Part shown: in pieces, positions 17,422-26,593 of the stretch | Layout of the letters: each line of letters begins with the position of its first letter | How positions within the stretch are numbered: position 1 is the first letter of the stretch | Assembly: GCA_017518445.1 (NCBI GenBank) | Contig: JAFWVB010000006.1 | Span: 1-39,514, forward strand | Length of the DNA: 39,514 nt | Reading direction: 5' to 3' | Origin: Oscillospiraceae bacterium | GTDB lineage: Bacteria; Bacillota; Clostridia; Oscillospirales; Oscillospiraceae | Notes under the pieces: generated by a model | The model's input: the letters and a program-made list of their open reading frames with translations, nothing else | What the model was told of the DNA's origin: nothing | Databases searched by the model: none | Made by a program: the position numbers and the translations under genes

Positions 17422-17964
17422 TTAATTTGCGACCTTGACCATCGAAAAGCGTATCACCTTTTCGCCGAGCATAAATCCCTTCTGAAATTCCTCCGCGACT
17501 GTATTTTCCCCAAAGCTGTCGTCCTCTATGTGCGTTACGGCGTTGTGCCTTTCGGGGTCGAATTTTTCGCCCTCCGCGGGTATCGCCTTGACGCCCAATT
17601 TATCGAAAATATCGAGAAGCTGTGTCATCGTCATCTCGACGCCCTTGTAAAACGCCTCGTCGGTCGTCTCCTGCTTGAGCGCGCGCTCGAGATTGTCATA
17701 GACCGGAAGCAGCTTTAATATCGTGTCCGCCTTCACGTCGGTATACAGCGCCTCGCGCTCCTTCTGACTGCGCTTTCTGAAATTATCGTACTCCGCCAAA
17801 AGCCGGAGGTATTTGTCCTTCTCTGCGGCAAGCTCGTTTATAAGCGCATCCTTTTCATCGGGTTCCGCCGCGGATGCCTCCTCGACGGGCGCCTCCGTTT
17901 CGTTTATCTGCTCGCGAGCTTCCTCTTCGGGGGCGTTATCCTGCTTTTTCTTACTCAAAATCAA
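17422..17964 (-). CDS. grpE: Nucleotide exchange factor GrpE
   Basis: A 180-residue GrpE, the ADP-release factor for DnaK. An acidic, disordered N-terminus (to about 38) is followed by a long coiled coil (about 39-100, including YDNFRKRSQKER) and the beta-wing end with the EVQKGF-like block AEEFQKGFMLGEKVIR. The start is taken as TTG at 17964, overlapping the hrcA stop as TTGA behind GGAGG. A second TTG two codons later gives slightly better spacing. The overlap implies coupling to the hrcA reading frame, so the nonsense codon in hrcA might reduce GrpE translation or transcription. Confidence 0.93.
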   Translation of the reverse strand: MILSKKKQDNAPEEEAREQINETEAPVEEASAAEPDEKDALINELAAEKDKYLRLLAEYDNFRKRSQKEREALYTDVKADTILKLLPVYDNLERALKQETTDEAFYKGVEMTMTQLLDIFDKLGVKAIPAEGEKFDPERHNAVTHIEDDSFGENTVAEEFQKGFMLGEKVIRFSMVKVAN

Positions 17965-19055
17965 TCATCCTCCGTAAAATCGTTGTTCTTTTGCTTTTTA
18001 TAATTGCCGTCCGTAAGCTCCGGCGGCATTTTGCCGCCCGCAAGTATGTGGCTCAATTCCTTTGTTATATATGAGAGCTTCGCGGCGACGCGGGAATAGT
18101 CCATTCGCGTCGGTCCGACGACGCCGAGTATGCCTTGAAGTCCGTTTCCCGCGTCGTATTTTGCGACGATGACGCTCGAATCCTTCAGCTCCTCCGCGAG
18201 GTTTTCGGGTCCTATCGTTATCTGCAGCTCCGCGTCGCCCGCGGGCGCGGGGAGCTTTAACAGCCTCTCGTCGTCGGAGAGGTATGCGAGCAGCTTTTGC
18301 GCCTTGCCGATGTCCTGATATTCCGGATGCTGTAAAAGCTGACCCGTTCCGGCGAGATACGCCTCGCTGTGCTTTACGGCGCTTAAAGCCTCTATCGCAA
18401 AGCCCGCGATCACGGCGACGACGCCGACCGTGTCACCCGTCGTGCGTTACGCCGTCTGTATAAGCTGAGTCGTTATTTTGTCCTCGGTTATCCCCGTAAA
18501 GCCGCCGTTGAACACGGCTGACATTTTTGCGAGAGTCTCCGCCTCAACCGGAAAAGTGAGGTGTATCAGCTTGTTTTTTACCGCTTTGTTCGACAGCATT
18601 ACGACCGCTATAAACGAATTTTGATCGACGGAAATAAAGTCGAAGCGAGATATCGTCACCTGCTGTGCCGCGGCGGACAGAGCGTATACCGGATAGTTTG
18701 TTAGCATACTCGTCAGTCTGCCCGCGTCCGACACGACCTTGTCGAGCTGCAGCATTTTGTCCTTGAGCCCGGCGTTTATCGTCTCCGTCTCCTCAAGCGA
18801 GAGCTTTTGACGGCGCATAAGCTCGTTAACATATATACGATAGCCGAGAGCCGACGGGATACGCCCCGCCGAGGTGTGCGGCTTTTCGAGATAGCCGAGT
18901 TCCTCAAGCTCCGCCATCTCGTTTCGCACGGTAGCGGAGGAAATTCCGAGACCGGCGTTTTCTACGATGGACTTTGAGCTTACGGGCTCCGCCGTCTCGA
19001 TGTACTCCTCGACGATGGCGCGCATTATTTTCTTTTTGCGCTCGCTGAGATCCAT
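17961..19055 (-). pseudogene. hrcA: Heat-shock repressor HrcA, interrupted by an in-frame TAA
   Basis: HrcA represses grpE-dnaK-dnaJ by binding CIRCE. The frame starts at ATG 19055 behind GGAGG. The N-terminal winged helix (SSKSIVENAGLGISSATVRNEMAELEELGYLEKPHTSAGRIPS) is intact. Codon 203 (18449-18447) is TAA, yet the same frame continues with clear HrcA C-terminal sequence (EAYLAGTGQLLQHPEYQDI, GVVGPTRMDYSRVAAKLSYI) to 17961. Against the Bacillus protein as recalled, the spacing across the stop is unchanged, so a single base substitution is the simplest cause, not a frameshift. GTG at 18413 could restart, but no ribosome-binding site is seen. It is either a true nonsense mutation, giving a truncated and probably inactive repressor, or a sequence error. 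Confidence 0.88.
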
Positions 19056-19086
19056 ACCGCGCCTCCGCTTTCGATTTCTCAAGTTT

Positions 19087-19113
19087 TTAGCACTCTCTCC
19101 ATTCGAGTGCTAA
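19087..19113 (-). promoter_or_regulatory. CIRCE operator
   Basis: TTAGCACTC-N9-GAGTGCTAA, a perfect match to the CIRCE inverted repeat bound by HrcA. It lies 31 bases ahead of the hrcA start and just after the promoter -10 on the minus strand, so it overlaps the transcription start. Confidence 0.98.
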
Positions 19114-19117
19114 GGAT

Positions 19118-19146
19118 AATTTAACACTATGGTCAGAGATTGTCAA
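19118..19146 (-). promoter_or_regulatory. Sigma-A promoter of the hrcA-grpE-dnaK-dnaJ operon
   Basis: On the minus strand, TTGACA (19146-19141), a 17-base spacer, then TAAATT (19123-19118). Its position next to CIRCE is the classic arrangement. Confidence 0.85.
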
Positions 19147-19194
19147 TACTTACCGCAAATGTTTTTATTTTATTCATTTTTAGGCTTCCGACAA

Positions 19195-19226
19195 CAAAAA
19201 ATACGGGGCGGCATAACGCCGCCCCG
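19195..19226 (-). terminator. Terminator of the carbonic anhydrase / Mrp operon
   Basis: A perfect 9-bp GC stem (CGGGGCGGC / GCCGCCCCG) with a 5-base loop, followed on the minus strand by TATTTTTTG. It lies 54 bases beyond the carbonic anhydrase stop. A second perfect 9-bp hairpin (19238-19259, CAGCTTATT / AATAAGCTG) without a T-run lies between the gene and this terminator. Confidence 0.9.
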
Positions 19227-19279
19227 AAGGAGTTGTGCAGCTTATTAAACAATAAGCTGTGGTACCGTATGCGCTTATT

Positions 19280-19852
19280 TTACAGCCAAATGACCTCGCC
19301 GCTTGCTATGTCGTAGATAGCGGGGACAACCGTCGTTCCGACGTGCTTGATGATCGGATCAGCCTTGATCTGCTCCGCCATCGCGATAGCGTTGGCGCGG
19401 GAGACCTCATTGACTGAAGCGCCTGCCTTTACGGAAGGCTGGATCTTCTTTACGATAGCCTCGATGTTCTCCGGCAACTCGCCGCCCTCACAGGCAGCGG
19501 TGACGGCGCCGCAGCTCGTGTGGCCGAGAACGACCATGAGCGGGCTTCCGAGATGCTCTGCGCCATACTCGATGGAGCCGAGAACGACCTCGTCAACGAC
19601 GTTGCCGGCGTTGCGGATAACGAAGATGTCGCCGAGCTTCTGATCGAAATAGATCTCAGGAGCCACGCGGCTGTCGGCGCAGCACAGGATTATCGCGAAC
19701 GGCTTCTGACCCATGGTCAGCTTTCCGCGAATCTCGGCGTAGTTGTCCTTGACGGACAGCTCTCCGCTCATAAATCTGGCGTTGCCCTCCTTCAGCATCT
19801 GCAGAGCTTCTTCTGCGCTTGTCACTTTGACTTCAGGATCATGTAACCTCAT
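19280..19852 (-). CDS. Beta-class carbonic anhydrase
   Basis: A 190-residue beta-carbonic anhydrase that interconverts CO2 and bicarbonate. The zinc site is C58-A-D60-S-R62 with H111 and C114 (HTSCGA), all intact. No signal peptide is seen, so it is cytoplasmic. The ATG at 19852 has AGGAGAG upstream and matches the family start. It is last in the Mrp-like operon, 84 bases after DUF1576 with no terminator between. A separate promoter in that gap cannot be excluded. Its position suggests supply or use of bicarbonate or protons for the membrane proteins upstream. Confidence 0.93.
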   Translation of the reverse strand: MRLHDPEVKVTSAEEALQMLKEGNARFMSGELSVKDNYAEIRGKLTMGQKPFAIILCCADSRVAPEIYFDQKLGDIFVIRNAGNVVDEVVLGSIEYGAEHLGSPLMVVLGHTSCGAVTAACEGGELPENIEAIVKKIQPSVKAGASVNEVSRANAIAMAEQIKADPIIKHVGTTVVPAIYDIASGEVIWL

Positions 19853-19936
19853 AATTATGCTCTCCTTCCTGTAATTAAAATATTGCAAATGGTTACTTTA
19901 CCCATAATAAGGTTCTTCTTTTATAGGGATATGCTG

Positions 19937-21322
19937 TTATTTCAGTTCTTTCTTGTTTCTCTTGAGCAGCAGCAGGACCATCGGTACAAAGAATGTCACG
20001 ACAATCCCGAGGCAGAAGCCGTTATTGTACAGGTTCATCCAGCCGTGAAGCGAGCCGGTGTTCGGCACGAGGACAGAATGTATCATGCCCGCGAAAAAGC
20101 CGACCAGCGGACCGTGCTTATATACTACCGGAGCCATGCCGCAGCCGTAGATCGCGGCGATGACCATGTTCTTGGAGCCGACATACGCAAAGGCGGTATC
20201 CCATACATTTGCGCCTGTCACAAGCGCCTTTATGGAGGTCAAGCCGAAGCTTGTCACATAGACTCCGACCATGATCGGCGCCATCGTGCGCACCGAGATG
20301 CCGTTCGAGGCAAAGCCTACCACGGTGAACAGCGCAGCGAAAACGGGACCGTTTGCCGTCGCATTCTTTGTGAGCACGAAGTAGAGAATGCACATCAGAC
20401 CGCACACGCCCATGTTGACGAGCGATGCGCCGAAGCCGAACTGCTCCACCGCGCTGCCGGAATATTTCGCAGCGACGATGCTGTCGATGTGTCCACGCTC
20501 CTTGATAGCGATAAGGAGACCGACTACCATCAGGTATACAAGAATTACCGCGATGCATATCATGAGCTTTCCGTCGGCAATGTCCGGATAATCATGGAAC
20601 GGACCGGAGGACGTGTGTCCAAAGCCGATAACCTTCATAATTGCGAAGATGAGGAAGCCCGTAAGTCCCGCCGCAAAGCCCGCGTTGTAAAGCGTGAGAC
20701 CGGAGTGCTTTTCAGGCAGGAAGCCCGCAAAGGTCGCCACGAGATAACCGGCGATAAGACCGATCACGACGGCGAGTACGAGTCCGCCGGCGGAAAACGC
20801 CGCGGTTTCGCCCATGACCTCGTTTGAGCTCGCGTCGCCTTTTATGTAGAGGGTGAGAATGCTGACCAGCGGAGAAAGCGCCGCCGAGAACCAGCCCAGA
20901 CCCGTAACGGTCTTGATCTCCTTTTTGTGCACGAGCGCGTGGATAATAACGCCGAAGAACAGCGGCCATACATTCCAGAGCGTTTTGCCGCAGAACGCGA
21001 AGCCGAAAACCATGAACGCCGCGGCGATAGCGCCGCCGTTTATGTTGGTCTTCGTGAGAAGATAGCTCAGCATTACGATTATCAGCAGAAGTCCCGCGTT
21101 GATAAACGGAACGCCTATCGCGCCGTCCACGACCGCGAAGGTGTTGATGTCAAGCAGTCCGCTTGCAGTCTGCTGCAGGACAAAACCTCTTGAGATCTCC
21201 GCAAACGACGGCGTCAAGATCATACCGATGAGGATCGATACAAGCCCCATTCCGATAAATACAATGGCGCGCAGCACATTACCTACCGGCACGACCTCCG
21301 CTTTGTTTCCATTTGTGTTCAT
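19937..21322 (-). CDS. DUF1576 polytopic membrane protein
   Basis: A 461-residue membrane protein of the DUF1576 family, found mainly in Firmicutes, with no established function. About 11-12 hydrophobic helices are visible. Conspicuous polar or glycine motifs include LYNAGFAAGLTGFL, GFASNGISVRTMAPIMVGVY and a near-C-terminal SLHGWMNLYNNGFCLG. The paired LYN(A/N)GF sequences suggest an internal repeat. The start follows AAGGAGG. It lies between the NuoL-like gene (27 bases) and the carbonic anhydrase. Transport of an anion such as bicarbonate is a possibility from context only. Confidence 0.85.
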   Translation of the reverse strand: MNTNGNKAEVVPVGNVLRAIVFIGMGLVSILIGMILTPSFAEISRGFVLQQTASGLLDINTFAVVDGAIGVPFINAGLLLIIVMLSYLLTKTNINGGAIAAAFMVFGFAFCGKTLWNVWPLFFGVIIHALVHKKEIKTVTGLGWFSAALSPLVSILTLYIKGDASSNEVMGETAAFSAGGLVLAVVIGLIAGYLVATFAGFLPEKHSGLTLYNAGFAAGLTGFLIFAIMKVIGFGHTSSGPFHDYPDIADGKLMICIAVILVYLMVVGLLIAIKERGHIDSIVAAKYSGSAVEQFGFGASLVNMGVCGLMCILYFVLTKNATANGPVFAALFTVVGFASNGISVRTMAPIMVGVYVTSFGLTSIKALVTGANVWDTAFAYVGSKNMVIAAIYGCGMAPVVYKHGPLVGFFAGMIHSVLVPNTGSLHGWMNLYNNGFCLGIVVTFFVPMVLLLLKRNKKELK

Positions 21323-21349
21323 TGTATCCTCCTTGTCTCTCGCAGCCTG

Positions 21350-23596
21350 TTACAGCGACTTTAACATCACATACGCGATGGCGATCAGCAATCCGGCTGC
21401 AAATATAATCAGAGCATAGGACATTGTCTGGCGCAGGAGCGACTTCAGACCGCTTGCCTGTGAGGACTCTGCGTCCACAAAATTCCCGATGTTCTTATCA
21501 ATGATACGGTTGATCCAGGATTTTTCCTTGCCGCGCTCACGAAGCGCATCCTCGATATCGTCCAGAACGGGAACGCGCTCTATCGGAGTGACGGTGCGGT
21601 TATCCTCGTCCTTATCCCAAACCTCGATGGCGCTTGTATCGTAGACCTTTTTCAGGAATGCGAAATTCTTCTGTCCGTCGATTTTATGGGCGGGATACCA
21701 CTCCTTGCTCTTTGCGATGAACTCATGCACGTTCGGCTTGCGCGGAGTGTACCAGTTTGCGAATTTCCAGAATACCTTGTACCCGATTTTTCCGACAAAT
21801 TCAACTATCGAACCGATAACGCGCGTCACAAACGCGCCGATAAACGGCAGGACCTTTACCATGATCGGGCGGTAGATGCGGTCCTCGATATCCACGAATT
21901 TCGGCCAGGCGTTGATGTAGACCTTTTTGCCGTTTTCATCGCGCGACATGAGACAGCCGCGGACGATGAATATGTAGATTATCGCGCCTATCAACAGAGA
22001 CGCGGCTGCGCCGCGGAGACATGCCCACTGGAAGAAGTGCACGTCATGCGGATGTCCGGTCATATAGAAGAAGTCCTTGGCAAACTGCGAGATCGGGATC
22101 ATGGTCTTGGTCAGCGTCATGCCTAATACGGGCAAAATCAAGGAGCAAAGCGTCAGCGTGATCGCGGAAGCCTTGTTCATGTACTTCTTGTTCGAGGAGT
22201 CCATTTTGTCCTGCTTGTACGGGTTCTTTTCCCAGAACACGCAGATGTATATCTTGGTCATGTACGCCGTCGTCAGACCGCCGGTGAGGGTGAAGATACT
22301 CTCGACGACCCTGAAGACATGTGCTGCAAACTCGTAGTCATGATAGGTCCAGATGCGTTCCACGATGGACTCGTGGATGAGCGTCTTACTCACATAGCCA
22401 CTCCAGAGGGGCATACCGATAATCGCCAAAACGCCCATGCCGAAGATGAACTTCAGCAGCGGCTTGCGGTAACCGAAGCCGCGCACCTCGTTGAGATCGA
22501 GCTGATGCAAATTCATATACACAACGCCGGCAGCCATGAACAGCACCAGCTTGATGAGCGAGTGGTTCATCATGTGAAGCACCGCGCCCTGCTGTGCGTA
22601 AAAGTGGTACTGCATCGTGTCCTCTCTGCCCATCAAGATGCACTGCATCGCGATGGCTGTCAGAATGAAGCCGATCTGCGACATCGACGAGCAGGCGAGC
22701 GTTCTCTTTAAGTCTACCGAGAACAGCGCCAAAAACGCGCCGCCGAACATCGTGATAACAGCGATGCCGAGAAGCACACAGTCCCATACCCAGTCTCCGA
22801 AGAGCATGTGGGCGGAGATGATTATAATTCCGTAAACACCGGTCTTTGTCAGAACGCCCGACAGCAGCGCCGAAGCCGGAGCCGGAGCGACCGGATGCGC
22901 CTTCGGAAGCCATACGTGCAGCGGGAACATTCCGGATTTTCCGCCGAAGCCGACGATCATAAGACCTGCCGCCCAGTAGATGGGCTTTTTATCCGGAAGC
23001 GCCGCGCAGAGCTCCTTTATCTTGTCGATGCGGAGCGTGCCGATCGTGCGGTACAGCAGGAAGATGCCCATCAGCGTAACGAGACCGCCGAATACGTTTA
23101 AGAACGTATAGGTGTCGGACGCGCGTCTTGCGCCGGGCTTTTCGTCATGTATGACCATGACGTACGACGTGAACGCCATGACCTCGAAGAAGGTGAACAG
23201 CGTCATTATGTCGCCCGATAAGAACACGGCGACCGTCGCGCCTTCCGTCATCAGCATAAACAGGTAGTAACGATTTCTGTTGCGGTAATGCGCGAAGTAT
23301 TCCGCCGAGAAAACCGTTGTTCCCGCCCACATGAGAGTGGTGATTACCGCGTAAATGCTGCGGAAGCCGTCCATTTGGAATAGCAGTCCGTCATGCCCCC
23401 AGAAGGGTACGCTGAAATACTGTGTTCCCTGTCCCGAAACAACCATCACCATATAGATGGCAATCAGAAGTTCCACTATGGTAACCGCGTCGGCGAACAG
23501 GTTCCTCGCTTTTTTGTTCTTCCTGCCGATAAAGTAGCTTATGAAAGCCCCCACCATCGGCCAAAAGACCAATACCGGCAATAACATTTGGTTCAA
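21350..23596 (-). CDS. NuoL/MrpA-like antiporter subunit with long C-terminal extension
   Basis: A 748-residue proton-conducting membrane subunit, the largest of five in the operon. The core (1-460) has the key charges of complex-I/Mrp antiporter-like subunits: E138 in FTFFEVMAF, K220 in GFGGKSGMFPLHVWLP, K251 in SGVLTKTGVYG, K349 in NHSLIKLVLF and K404 in SGYVSKTL. Residues 470-550 add helices. Residues 550-748 form an unusual, largely soluble, charged extension closed by one last helix (about 727-745). The extension could be a lateral or docking arm, as NuoL uses, but similarity is not evident. The start is TTG at 23596 behind AGGAGAGG. No hydrogenase or NADH-dehydrogenase module is adjacent. 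Confidence 0.88.
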   Translation of the reverse strand: MNQMLLPVLVFWPMVGAFISYFIGRKNKKARNLFADAVTIVELLIAIYMVMVVSGQGTQYFSVPFWGHDGLLFQMDGFRSIYAVITTLMWAGTTVFSAEYFAHYRNRNRYYLFMLMTEGATVAVFLSGDIMTLFTFFEVMAFTSYVMVIHDEKPGARRASDTYTFLNVFGGLVTLMGIFLLYRTIGTLRIDKIKELCAALPDKKPIYWAAGLMIVGFGGKSGMFPLHVWLPKAHPVAPAPASALLSGVLTKTGVYGIIIISAHMLFGDWVWDCVLLGIAVITMFGGAFLALFSVDLKRTLACSSMSQIGFILTAIAMQCILMGREDTMQYHFYAQQGAVLHMMNHSLIKLVLFMAAGVVYMNLHQLDLNEVRGFGYRKPLLKFIFGMGVLAIIGMPLWSGYVSKTLIHESIVERIWTYHDYEFAAHVFRVVESIFTLTGGLTTAYMTKIYICVFWEKNPYKQDKMDSSNKKYMNKASAITLTLCSLILPVLGMTLTKTMIPISQFAKDFFYMTGHPHDVHFFQWACLRGAAASLLIGAIIYIFIVRGCLMSRDENGKKVYINAWPKFVDIEDRIYRPIMVKVLPFIGAFVTRVIGSIVEFVGKIGYKVFWKFANWYTPRKPNVHEFIAKSKEWYPAHKIDGQKNFAFLKKVYDTSAIEVWDKDEDNRTVTPIERVPVLDDIEDALRERGKEKSWINRIIDKNIGNFVDAESSQASGLKSLLRQTMSYALIIFAAGLLIAIAYVMLKSL

Positions 23597-23612
23597 GGAT
23601 CCTCTCCTCCTT

Positions 23613-25067
23613 TCAGATGATTGCCATGCTGCTTATCGGCCCAACCAGTGCGCCGAAGGCGATAATTGCGACCGCCAATATAATAAGCGGTATCGTCATG
23701 TAGCGGTTCGGATCGCTCACGCCCTTGTTAGTGACCGCCAAGTCGGAGTCCTTACCGGGCATGAACGCGGATACGCATATACTGAACAGGTATATCGCCG
23801 TCAGCAATGCGGAGACCGCAAGTACTATCGTGCCGCCAAAAGCGAGTATGTTGCTTCCGCTTCTGAATACGGCAAGAGTCAAATACCATTTGCTGAAAAA
23901 TCCGGGAAGCGGCGGAACGCCGACAAGCGCGAACGACGCTATCGTAAATACGACCATCGTCACAGGCATCGCCTTGCCTATGCCGCGCAGCTCCCAAACA
24001 TATTCTCTGTGCGTCTTGTAGAGGATAGCGCCGGCGCACAGGAACAGCGTGATCTTAACTATCGCATGACCGACAAGGTGCATCATGCCGCCGACATAAC
24101 CGTCCGCGCTCATAAGAGCGAGACCGAACAGTATGTACGAGAGCTGAGATACCGTCGAATATGCGAGACGGCGCTTTAGGTGCTTCATCATCAGCGCCAT
24201 GGCCGAGCCGTACAAAATCGTTACAAGGCTCGCCGCGAGCACTATATACTGCGCCGTTGTGCCGCGAAGCGCGTCGGGTCCTATCGAGAAGTATGTGACC
24301 CTCGCCACCGCGAACACGCCCGCCTTTACGACCGCGACAGCATGGAGCAGCGCGGAAACCGGCGTAGGTGCGACAGATGCGACCGGAAGCCATGCGTGAA
24401 ACGGCATGACGGCGCTTTTGACGCCGAAGCCGAAGAACGCGAGGACATACGCGATCTGCAGAACGCTTGCTCCTGCGAGAGCGCCGCTTATCACGCCGCC
24501 GGGCACGAACGCAGTCGTTCCCGCGGTGAGCGCTATCATAACGATGCCCATAAGGGCTATCGTAGCGCCCGCGATCGAGAATATCAGATATACGCGCGCG
24601 GCGGTCTTGCTCTGCTCGCTCTCATTGTGGATAACGAGCGGCATGGTGATGAATGTCAAAAGCTCGTAGAACAGGTACATCGTGATGAGGCTGCCCGAGA
24701 AGCTGATACCCATCATAACGCCGAACGCCATTGTATAGAATGCGAAGAAGCGGTTTTCCCCTCCCTCGTGCGTCATATACTCAAACGCATAGAATATGCA
24801 GAGTATCCACAGAAGGCTTACAAGCGAGGCAAACATCGCACCCATCGTGTCCAGCTTGAACATCACCGGGTTGCCGGGGACGAGGTCAAACAGAGTAAGC
24901 TCCGTACCTCTCGCAAACGCCGACAGCGCAAGCACGATTACCGCGTTTATAATGACTGCGGCTGCAACGAAGCGCTCTCTTGACTTGCGCGTCTGAAAGC
25001 CCGCTTTGAGGATATAGAGTCCCGCCAATATGGGGAGGAGGACCGGTACAATAAGTAAAATGCTCAT
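23613..25067 (-). CDS. Antiporter-like membrane subunit (MrpD/NuoM/N type), copy 4
   Basis: A 484-residue, about 14-helix proton antiporter subunit. Conserved channel residues are E135 (LFYELLTF), K217 (GFGVKSAVMPFHAWLP) and K248 (LLHAVAVVKAGVF), plus the HAIVKITLF lysine and GFFSKWY. It is closest in visible motifs to the copy just upstream (25082-26557), both carrying FYAFEY/FYSFEY-MTHEG/VKHEG and IYKTH, so the pair looks like a tandem duplication. The ATG follows TAGGAGGAG. Confidence 0.9.
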   Translation of the reverse strand: MSILLIVPVLLPILAGLYILKAGFQTRKSRERFVAAAVIINAVIVLALSAFARGTELTLFDLVPGNPVMFKLDTMGAMFASLVSLLWILCIFYAFEYMTHEGGENRFFAFYTMAFGVMMGISFSGSLITMYLFYELLTFITMPLVIHNESEQSKTAARVYLIFSIAGATIALMGIVMIALTAGTTAFVPGGVISGALAGASVLQIAYVLAFFGFGVKSAVMPFHAWLPVASVAPTPVSALLHAVAVVKAGVFAVARVTYFSIGPDALRGTTAQYIVLAASLVTILYGSAMALMMKHLKRRLAYSTVSQLSYILFGLALMSADGYVGGMMHLVGHAIVKITLFLCAGAILYKTHREYVWELRGIGKAMPVTMVVFTIASFALVGVPPLPGFFSKWYLTLAVFRSGSNILAFGGTIVLAVSALLTAIYLFSICVSAFMPGKDSDLAVTNKGVSDPNRYMTIPLIILAVAIIAFGALVGPISSMAII

Positions 25068-25081
25068 AAGCTCCTCCTATC

Positions 25082-26557
25082 CTACATAATCGTTGCGGCA
25101 ATGCTTGAGAATGCCTGAATCAAAGGTTGTGCGAAAATTCCGACGCCGACCGCGAGGACGGTCAGAACGATCATCGGCACGGTCATGTAAGCATTCGCCT
25201 CGGTCTTGACCATCTTGTCATACGGATAGTCGTCGCCCGGGAAAAACGCCTTTGCCATGATCGTAAGCAGGTAACCCGCAGTCAGGAACGCGGAGGTAAG
25301 AAGCACCGCGGGACCTATGTACCTGAAGGCGCCGATTTCGGAGTTGAGCGCGCCGATCGCAAGATACCACTTGCTCTCGAAGCCGCTCGTCGGCGGAATT
25401 CCGACAAGGGCGATCGACGCGAGCGTAAAGCACCACATCGTGATCGGCATTTCCTTGCCGATGCCTTTAAGCTGTGTGACAAACGTCTTATGCGTCTTGT
25501 AGATAACGCTGCCCGCGCTCAAAAACAGGACGTTTTTGATAAGCGCATGAGCGACCATGTGAAGCAGCGCGCCGACGAAACCGAGCGTGTTCATCGTCAT
25601 AAGACCGAACAGAACGTAAGACACCTGTGAAACCGATGAATACGCAAGGCGCTTTTTGAACAGCTTCTCCTTAAACGCGAGCATCGAGCCCATAAATACC
25701 GTGTAGAGCGTAAGTCCCAGAAGGACGTACTGTACCCATGTGCCTTTCAAAAATTCAACGCCGACCATGTAGTACATAACGCGAATTATCGCAAGCACGC
25801 CCATCTTGGTGATGACGCCCGAGAGCACCGCGGAAGCCGGAGCCGGCGCAACGGGGTGCGCGTTCGGCAGCCACGCGTGCAGCGGGAACATACCCGCCTT
25901 GCAGCCGAAGCCGATTATGGTCAGAAGGACCATTATCTGGAACAGCAGCATTTTTCCGGCAACCTTATCCCTTATCAGAGTACCGCCCGCAACGAAGTTC
26001 GTTGTTTCGCAGTTTTCATAAAGGAAGAAGAATCCGGCGAGGGCTATCGTTGCCCCAACAAAGGAATAAATCAAATATTTTTTGCCGGCCTTGATCGACT
26101 GATCTGCCATGGAATGCATAACCAATGGGAACGTGATCAGGGTCATCATCTCATAAAAGAGGTAAAGTGTCTGCAGGTTTGCGGAGTAGCTTATGCCAAC
26201 CAGCACGCCTATCGTCGCGACGAAAAATGTGAAGTAACGCTCCTCCATTCCCTCGTGCTTTACATATTCAAAGGAATAGAAGGTCGCCGTGCACCACAAG
26301 AGCGAAGCGATGATGGAGACGAGGCGGCTCATCCCGTCTATTTTCAACGAGATGTCGACCACGCGGTTGAGCCTCAGCACCGTGAGGGAAGTCCCGTCCG
26401 GCTGCGTAAGGGCAATTATCAGTACAACCAAAAAGTTGATGATAACTACCGCGCTGACATACAGCTCTCGCTTTTTCCTGTCATGCAGCTTTAACGGCTG
26501 CACCAGCACACCCATGATGAGCGGGAATATGACCGGAAAGAGTAAAGCGATATTCAT
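25082..26557 (-). CDS. Antiporter-like membrane subunit (MrpD/NuoM/N type), copy 3
   Basis: A 491-residue antiporter-like subunit with E136 (LFYEMMTL), K220 (GFGCKAGMFPLHAWLP), K251 (SGVITKMGVL), HALIKNVLF and GFESKWY. All residues thought to form the proton path are kept, so it is probably active. PVAPAPASA, next to the second lysine, is shared with the 748-residue subunit. It lies 14 bases before copy 4. The ATG follows AAAGGAGAGG. Confidence 0.9.
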   Translation of the reverse strand: MNIALLFPVIFPLIMGVLVQPLKLHDRKKRELYVSAVVIINFLVVLIIALTQPDGTSLTVLRLNRVVDISLKIDGMSRLVSIIASLLWCTATFYSFEYVKHEGMEERYFTFFVATIGVLVGISYSANLQTLYLFYEMMTLITFPLVMHSMADQSIKAGKKYLIYSFVGATIALAGFFFLYENCETTNFVAGGTLIRDKVAGKMLLFQIMVLLTIIGFGCKAGMFPLHAWLPNAHPVAPAPASAVLSGVITKMGVLAIIRVMYYMVGVEFLKGTWVQYVLLGLTLYTVFMGSMLAFKEKLFKKRLAYSSVSQVSYVLFGLMTMNTLGFVGALLHMVAHALIKNVLFLSAGSVIYKTHKTFVTQLKGIGKEMPITMWCFTLASIALVGIPPTSGFESKWYLAIGALNSEIGAFRYIGPAVLLTSAFLTAGYLLTIMAKAFFPGDDYPYDKMVKTEANAYMTVPMIVLTVLAVGVGIFAQPLIQAFSSIAATIM

Positions 26558-26593
26558 ACGTTCCTCTCCTTTAACCGTTTCATAATACCGGCA

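Noticed and set aside
18447-18449. hrcA stop considered as recoding (selenocysteine or alternative code)
   Set aside because: The codon is TAA, which ends many other genes here, for example the U32 and tmk genes. No recoding signal is known for TAA in this context.
19883-20827. A 314-codon plus-strand open frame over DUF1576
   Set aside because: It is antisense to a well-formed membrane protein with a ribosome site. Its composition is charged and low-complexity with no motif.
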